Shown in pieces: positions 58,226-64,000 of a DNA stretch of 64,000 nucleotides. The stretch is from Halichoerus grypus (lineage: Eukaryota; Chordata; Mammalia; Carnivora; Phocidae), in assembly GCF_964656455.1 (NCBI RefSeq), contig NC_135714.1, positions 120,161,631 to 120,225,630 of the forward strand, in the 5' to 3' direction. The notes under the pieces are model-generated. The model was not told where the DNA came from and ran no database searches. It was given only the letters and a program-made list of their open reading frames with translations. Made by a program: the position numbers and the translations under genes. Position 1 is the first letter of the stretch. Every line of letters begins with the position of its first letter.

Positions 58226-59300
58226 TCACGACTCCCGATGTCTTCCGCGCACCCAAGTGGGGCCGGCCGCCCAGCCCCGGGGGACCGGGCGGCGTCCCGG
58301 GTGCCCTGAGCCCAGGGCCGCGGGCGGCGCCGCAGCGCTCCCGGACCCTCCCGCACGGACTGGCCGCCGGTCCTTACCCGCTAATCCGCCGCCGCCGCCT
58401 CCATCGCCCGCGTGCCCCTTCCTCCGCTGCAGGATGAAGTAGGGGTTGGCCCTCTCGGTGATCCACAGCGCGTTAGCCAGCAGCACCTCTTCGGGGTTCA
58501 CCCACATGTTCCCGGGCGCCGCGAGCGGACACACAATGGGGCCGCGGGTCGGGTCCTGCACACACCGGCGCGCACAGGCGCGCACCCCCGGGCACACGCG
58601 CGCCCTCCCGCCCGCTAGGTGCGGCGGCGGAGAGCCACTTCACCAGCCGGCCGCCCGCGGCGCCCGGGCCACAACAAAGCCCCCGCGGGAGGCCGGGGAG
58701 GACGGCGAGGACGCGGGCACGGCGAGCAGCATCCTCCCCGCGGCGGCGCCGCCCCCCCGCGAGCCCAGGCCCGCCGCCCCGCAGCCCGGCTCCGGCCCAC
58801 GGCGGCGCGAGGAGCGGGAGGAGGAGGAGGAAGGGGAGCGGGCGGAGGAGGAAGTGGTGGCGCTCAGTCCCGCGATCCGGGGCCGCGGCGAGCAGGGCTG
58901 CGGGCGACAGGAGCGCACACGGCCCCGCGGCGAGGGCCGAGCTGGGCTGGGGCGCGGCTGCTCCCGCAGCACCGAGCCGAGCTCCGGGCCGCCTCCGTCT
59001 CTAGCCGCTCCGCGCGCTCGAGGTCACCGCGCGGTAACACTCCCTGTTGGGGCCACTGGCACACGCAGCGAAGCCCAGCTCGGCGCTGGAAGGGCGCTCC
59101 GGACGCTGCGAATGAATGACGCGAGCGCGGCTCACTGGGAGCGGGCCCGGGTGACACCAGTTTCCGCGGACGCGGGTCCTCCGCGGGCTCCCAGCGCCGA
59201 GCCCAGCTGCTGCGGCCGGCTTTGGGGCAACCTTCTGGGGACCGTGGGCCAAGCACTCGGCCCCACGCCCATTTCAGCAGAGAGGACGCTGCCAGGCTCC
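58226..59300. promoter_or_regulatory. TBC1D9: CpG island and presumed TBC1D9 promoter
   Basis: Abrupt rise in GC and CpG content relative to the AT-rich flanks, covering coding exon 1, the start of intron 1 and the upstream region. The 5' UTR and start site should lie upstream of 58507 on the minus strand, within about 58508-59260; I see no clear TATA box, as is usual for CpG-island promoters. An ETS-like GGAAGTG is at 58851-58857. The exact start cannot be placed from sequence alone. Confidence 0.8.
58378..58507 (-). CDS. TBC1D9: TBC1D9 coding exon 1 (residues 1-43 plus one base)
   Basis: The minus strand reads AAC ATG TGG GTG, with the ATG at 58507-58505 and A at position -3 (good context). 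The translation [20 protein letters not shown] continues to [12 protein letters not shown], six glycines and LAG, the known N-terminus of TBC1D9. The paralogue TBC1D9B differs at several of these positions (MWLSPEEV, NPFF, as I recall). The reading frame stays open upstream of the ATG with no other in-frame ATG nearby, so this start is preferred. Donor G|GTAAGG follows at 58377; the leftover G joins GC of exon 2 to make Gly44. TBC1D9 is a TBC-domain Rab-GAP family member of about 1260 residues. A GGC-rich codon run encodes Gly36-Gly41. Confidence 0.96.
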
Positions 59301-59308
59301 GTGGGGGT

Positions 59309-59310
<2 letters not shown>

Positions 59311-59349
<39 letters not shown>
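59311..59349 (+). repeat. (GT)19 microsatellite at the promoter edge
   Basis: Thirty-nine bases of uninterrupted GT followed by CGCTGTGTGTTTATGG, about 0.8 kb upstream of the TBC1D9 start codon. Confidence 0.97.
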
Positions 59350-59352
<3 letters not shown>

Positions 59353-59429
59353 TGTGTGTTTATGGTTGACGCTCTGTAGGCTAGCGCCACCCCTCTTCCC
59401 AGGAAATAAGTGTTTCAAGGTTCCAGACT

Positions 59430-60535
59430 AGCAGCTAGATACCCGGTCGGAAGTGGACGCAGCCAATGGTTGTCCATGTTTTTGTTTCCTGCATCCCTAG
59501 GGCAAGTCATGCGCTAAACTTGTCACCGCCTATAACCCCTCCCCCTCTCCATTGCATTGTAATTAAAGTGGCCCAGCTAAGTGCATTACATCACTTCTTT
59601 CCTTGACCTGTGGGGCATGAGCAATAGCGAAGTTGGAAGCAGCCCAAGAGCTTAGGCCAACTAATTCACACTACCACTGTTCCTATTTCAGGCATTTGGA
59701 GCTGCGAGGACCGGGCACAGCAGAATTCAGGGATTTATTCACACTTAATAGATGGATTTAAAAAAAAATTTTTTTTTAATCATTGAAATTAGAGACACAA
59801 AGGCCAGCTTTATCCCTAAACGGTTTTGCATTCCCCCAGTACTTCAAGCCTCTTGGGATCACAGCCGATCTACCTATATATCTGATGACCTTTTTTCACC
59901 TCTTTTTACACCTGGGAGATCTGCAGACAGCCAGATCAGCAAAAGGAGGCTCTACTTCCCAGATGATGGGAATTTATCAAGCTCTGCTTTGTTGTGGAAG
60001 GTGGACATCCTAGAGATTTCTTCCTTTCCAAACAAGAAAAGCAAACCATTCCCAAAGCAAAGGAGACTTTCTTGTGTGCACTTAAGCATTTTTGCTTCTG
60101 TAGCTCTCCTCTGTACTGCTGAATTCCTTCAAATGGCAAAGTGAATGCATCCCAGCCATTTTAATGAGACTGCTGCCTCTGTGCCTGTTGGTTTCTGCTC
60201 AGTGAGCTCTCAAGGAAAATGGAAGTCTCTCTTTCCCTTATCACATTGCCTGACCTTCTGCCTCTTTAGGAAACATTTTAGACCTCTAGGCATTTGTGGA
60301 AACTTCACATATTTAACACAGACTCAAAAATGTCATTTGGCATCTTTGGCCATAGCACAGTGCCTTTAGTCATAGAATCTATTGCAAGTCAAGCACAATA
60401 AACATTAAGACTGCAAATCATACATATGTAAAAATTTAATAATATATTTATATAACTGAATATTTTTAAGGCTTCCATGAATATTCCTTCATTTATTGTA
60501 ATTAGCGTTTTTTAAAACTCCATTGAGTACCTTCA
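59430..60535. other. upstream flank, unclassified
   Basis: No named repeat. 59540-59600 carries CCATTGCATTGTAATTAAAG and TGCATTACATCAC, homeodomain- and POU-like words, which could be a conserved element. The open frame at 59752-60144 (plus strand, 130 codons) has no family resemblance. Confidence 0.35.
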
Positions 60536-60545
60536 TATTGTCTTT

Positions 60546-60710
60546 TTTTTTTAAGATTTTATTATTTATTGGGGGGGCACAGAGAGAATGAGAGGGAGAA
60601 GCAGACTCCCAGCTGAGCAGAGAGCTGGACATGGGGCTCCATCCCAGGAACCTGAGATCATGACCCCAGCCATAGGGTGACGCTTAACCGCCTGGGCCAC
60701 CCAGGCTCCC
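60546..60710 (-). mobile_element. carnivore SINE
   Basis: TTAAGATTTTATTATTTATTGGGGGGGC through GGGCCACCCAGGCTCCCC. Flanks ACCTTCATATTGTCTTT and ACTTTCATAATGTCTTT (approximately 60529-60545 and 60713-60729) match with two differences. Confidence 0.9.
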
Positions 60711-60781
60711 CCCACTTTCATAATGTCTTTTAGAGTGTCCTTATCATACTGCTCAAAGTTGTGATGTGATTTTAGCTTAGC

Positions 60782-60980
60782 TTTTTTTTTTTTTAAAGAT
60801 TTTATTTATTTGATAGAGAGAAACCCAGCGAGAGAGGGAACACAAGCAGGGGGAGTGGGAGAGGGAGAAGCAGGCTTCCCGCGGAGCAGGGAGCCCGATG
60901 CGGCGCTCGATCCCAGGACCCTGGGATCATGACCTGAGCCGAAGGCAGACGCTTAACCGACTGAGCCACCCAGGCGCCCC
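60782..60980 (-). mobile_element. carnivore SINE
   Basis: Full minus copy ending GAGCCACCCAGGCGCCCC. I could not find a clear target duplication. Confidence 0.92.
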
Positions 60981-61049
60981 AACAATGCCTAATTGTTGAA
61001 TGCTACTATGCTCTAGACCCTGGGGCTAACAAGTGAACAAACCATATAA

Positions 61050-61941
<892 letters not shown>

Positions 61942-61956
61942 AAAAATCTTTGCCTT

Positions 61957-63590
61957 AATGAAGATTAAATGTAAAATTCATAATAAAAACCAAAACAAAT
62001 TTACAAAAATTTGCTTTGAGAACAAGATTGGATGCCAAGAGGAAAGAAGAAAAAATTTGAAGTCCTTAGCTTTTTTCTAGTTTTTTGTAAGAGTTAAAGC
62101 ATAATCTTTCCAGGAAATCGGGGTTTCCATTATTACAATGAATTGTGTTAACCTGTAGGAGAAGGCACTGCAAAGAATCAGAGAAGCTACAAGGAGCTTA
62201 GAGCAGCTTGCCGGTCTCATACTGCCAACCACTCACTTACTAAAGTGTAGCTTTGTTTAAAAAAAAAAAAAAAAAAAAGACAATCAAATATACCTGAACT
62301 AGAAATAATGCAAAGAGAACCTAATTAATCCAACCAGTTCCTCAGTGAGATAGATATTTTTAGCTTTCAATTCAATTCATGGTTTTAAGCCCAAGGATTG
62401 TCTCAAGCTACTTAAAGAAGAAAAGCATGTAACAGATGCCTAGATAAAGTAGGGGTAAATGACCTCAGTCTTTGTGTCTCACAGAGATCGGCTACTCTCC
62501 CCTCCCCCACATAGAAAGAATCAACTCAGATAGGGTTTTGGTGCCCCCACCTCCACCCCTTGGAGCAACCAATGGGTTTACTGCTTAGTGGGCAGATCTA
62601 ACTGAAACAAAATTGTGTGTCTTTGGCAATTCTCACCCCCCCCATTCCTACAATGTTTCTACTTTTTCTGCTTTTCACCTTCGCAGGGGTGTATTTTCCT
62701 CCCTGTCCTCACCCCTCTCCAAATAAGTCTTTATTTTGCCTTTGAGGGGATTTGCCCCACCCTTGGAAATGCTGCAGAGTCTTGGGCGCTTTATTTCTGC
62801 CCACACCCTCTCCCCTCTCTACATCGGCAGCCTCAAGAGTGGGCAAGTCAGTAGAAAATTCAGGTCTAGTCTAAGCAGAGAAAATTGACCCAGCAGAGTA
62901 AGAAAGTACTAATGCTCCCCTGGGAGAAACCAATTCCTCCCCTAGACTTCTAGCTGAAGGTAACATGTTAATAGGAACCATTTTTTTTAAGTACCCACAT
63001 TTTCCTTGTCCAACCTGGAAGGGCAGTAGCTATAGTGGAACATTTGGAATTTCTAGTGTCCAGTGAGGTAGAAGGAGAAAGGTTTACCAGTTGGAGTAAA
63101 GAAGGGTGGTATTGCTTCAAAGATTCAAGACTTTATAGTAGCTTTGGTTCACAGTGGGGGTGAGTTGCTAATCCAGCTGGAAAAACTAGATAAACCAGTC
63201 ACCACAAAGTCTACTCTGCAAGTAATAGAGCTAATTGATGATACAGAAACAACAGTTTGGTTCTTTCAGCTTTAAGTGGCTGAACAGATCCGTAGCCAAG
63301 ACCATCCTTACATGTAAGTGCGTATTGAGGGTAAAGATCCTTCAAAATAGCTCAGATCTGTAATCGTACTGCCCTGCCTCTGTTCAGTGAATCAGTCCAC
63401 CTTTTGAATTCTAAGATGCTCTGGAAATAAAAAATGAATAAAACATTATTTTCTTCCATGTTGGAGAACTGTGGCCAGATGACCTCTGTCAAATGCTGTG
63501 TTTCTGGAATCAAGAAAGAAGACAGCAAGTCTTTAGGGGAAAAAATGAAGCAAGGTATTTCACCGATTTGTTTTCTGATTAAGTGTCATT
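61957..63590. other. upstream flank, unclassified
   Basis: A 19-20 base poly-A lies at 62259-62279. No exon, SINE or named repeat otherwise; 62615-62854 is an unsupported open frame. Confidence 0.4.
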
Positions 63591-63605
63591 AAAGAGGGCA
63601 AGTTT

Positions 63606-63822
63606 GTTTTTTTTTTTAAAGATTTTATTTATTTATTTGACAGAGAGAGCGACAGCTAGAGAGGGAACACAAGCAGGGGGAGTGGGAGAGGGAGAAGCAG
63701 GCTTCCCGCTGAGCAGGGACCCCGATGCAGGGCTTGATCCCAGGACCCTGGGATCATGACCTGAGCCCATGAGCCCATGAGCCGAAGGCAGCCGCTTAAC
63801 GACTGAGCCACCCAGGCGCCCC
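63606..63822 (-). mobile_element. carnivore SINE with internal 8-bp tandem duplication
   Basis: TAAAGAGGGCAAGTTT (63590-63605) and TAAAGAGGGTAAGTTT (63823-63838) flank it. GAGCCCAT is repeated at 63763-63770 and 63771-63778 ahead of GAGCCGAAGG. Confidence 0.94.
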
Positions 63823-63909
63823 TAAAGAGGGTAAGTTTTAATGGTTGGGAAAGATAAGGTCAAGAGCTTAGACCATGGGGAAGGGAAGGGAGACACTTTG
63901 CCTACTTCA

Positions 63910-64000
63910 AAATTCTCCATTGCAAGTTCCCTGAGGGCCGAGACTGTGAAAAGATCATTGTTATAACCCTGGGCATAGCACCTGCACCTCTGAAAATGCC
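63910..64000 (+). repeat. L2-like LINE 3' end, cut by the window edge
   Basis: CATTGCAAGTTCCCTGAGGGCCGAGACTGTG, ATAACCCTGGGCATAGCACC follow the L2 3' pattern. Confidence 0.55.

Larger units (their letters stand above)
9961..58377 (-). other. TBC1D9: TBC1D9 intron 1 (48417 bp)
   Basis: Bounded by the exon 1 donor G|GTAAGG (58377 downward) and the exon 2 acceptor CAG (9963-9961). No further TBC1D9 coding exon is expected between them, because codons 43, 44 and 45 join directly across it. It is filled by SINEs, L1, MIR, L2 and one DNA transposon, listed separately. Confidence 0.93.

Noticed and set aside
58508..58597. In-frame N-terminal extension of TBC1D9 exon 1
   Set aside because: The extension begins at GTG, not ATG. 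The ATG at 58507 has A at -3 and matches the known protein start.
58446..59369. 307-codon open frame on the plus strand in the CpG island
   Set aside because: GC-rich DNA has few stops; the peptide is low-complexity Arg/Pro/Gly/Ala-rich, runs into the GT repeat and overlaps TBC1D9 exon 1 antisense.
58864..59418. 184-codon open frame on the minus strand
   Set aside because: Same GC effect; it includes a His/Thr repeat translated from the GT microsatellite and does not join the TBC1D9 frame.
59752..60144. 130-codon open frame upstream of the GABARAP pseudogene
   Set aside because: No recognisable domain, no splice or promoter support, ordinary AT-rich flank.

Overview
This is vertebrate nuclear DNA from a carnivore, most likely a caniform outside the dog family (bear, seal or mustelid type). 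The evidence is more than fifty copies of the tRNA-derived carnivore SINE (head reads GCGCCTGGGTGGCTCAG, followed by a CT-rich stretch and an AATAAATAAAATCTT tail), a carnivore L1 3' end, and no dog-type SINEC_Cf copies. There are no operons, CRISPR arrays or bacterial features.

The window covers the 5' end of one protein-coding gene, TBC1D9, on the minus strand. Coding exon 1 lies at 58378-58507, inside a CpG island of about 1 kb (58226-59300) that should hold the promoter. Coding exon 2 lies at 9850-9960. Between them is a first intron of 48417 bp, and the window ends inside intron 2 (1-9849). Together the two exons encode residues 1-80 and the first base of codon 81, ahead of the first GRAM domain. 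Both exons have consensus splice sites and compatible phases. TBC1D9 is a Rab-GAP family protein (two GRAM domains, a TBC domain and an EF-hand, known from the family); only the N-terminal segment is visible here.

Upstream of TBC1D9, on the plus strand, is a processed pseudogene of GABARAP (61063-61941). It has a GC-rich 5' UTR, a full-length coding frame broken only by one stop at codon 67, a 3' UTR with AATAAA, a short A tail, and identical 15-bp target site duplications.

The rest is intronic or intergenic DNA filled with repeats. Layout: 1-9849 intron 2, with L1 3' ends, MIR and SINEs; 9961-50000 intron 1, with SINEs, MIRs, L2 and L1 ends, and one Tigger DNA transposon (17806-18488); 50250-55935 one long, very old L1 in plus orientation cut up by about ten younger insertions, some nested; 56000-58220 mostly unique; 58226-59300 CpG island; 59311-59349 a GT microsatellite; 59430-64000 upstream flank with SINEs and the GABARAP pseudogene. 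I found no undescribed biological system. The most notable items are the repeat nests, the opposed SINE pairs inside a transcribed intron, a SINE with an internal fold-back rearrangement, and a small cluster of TEAD-like motifs.
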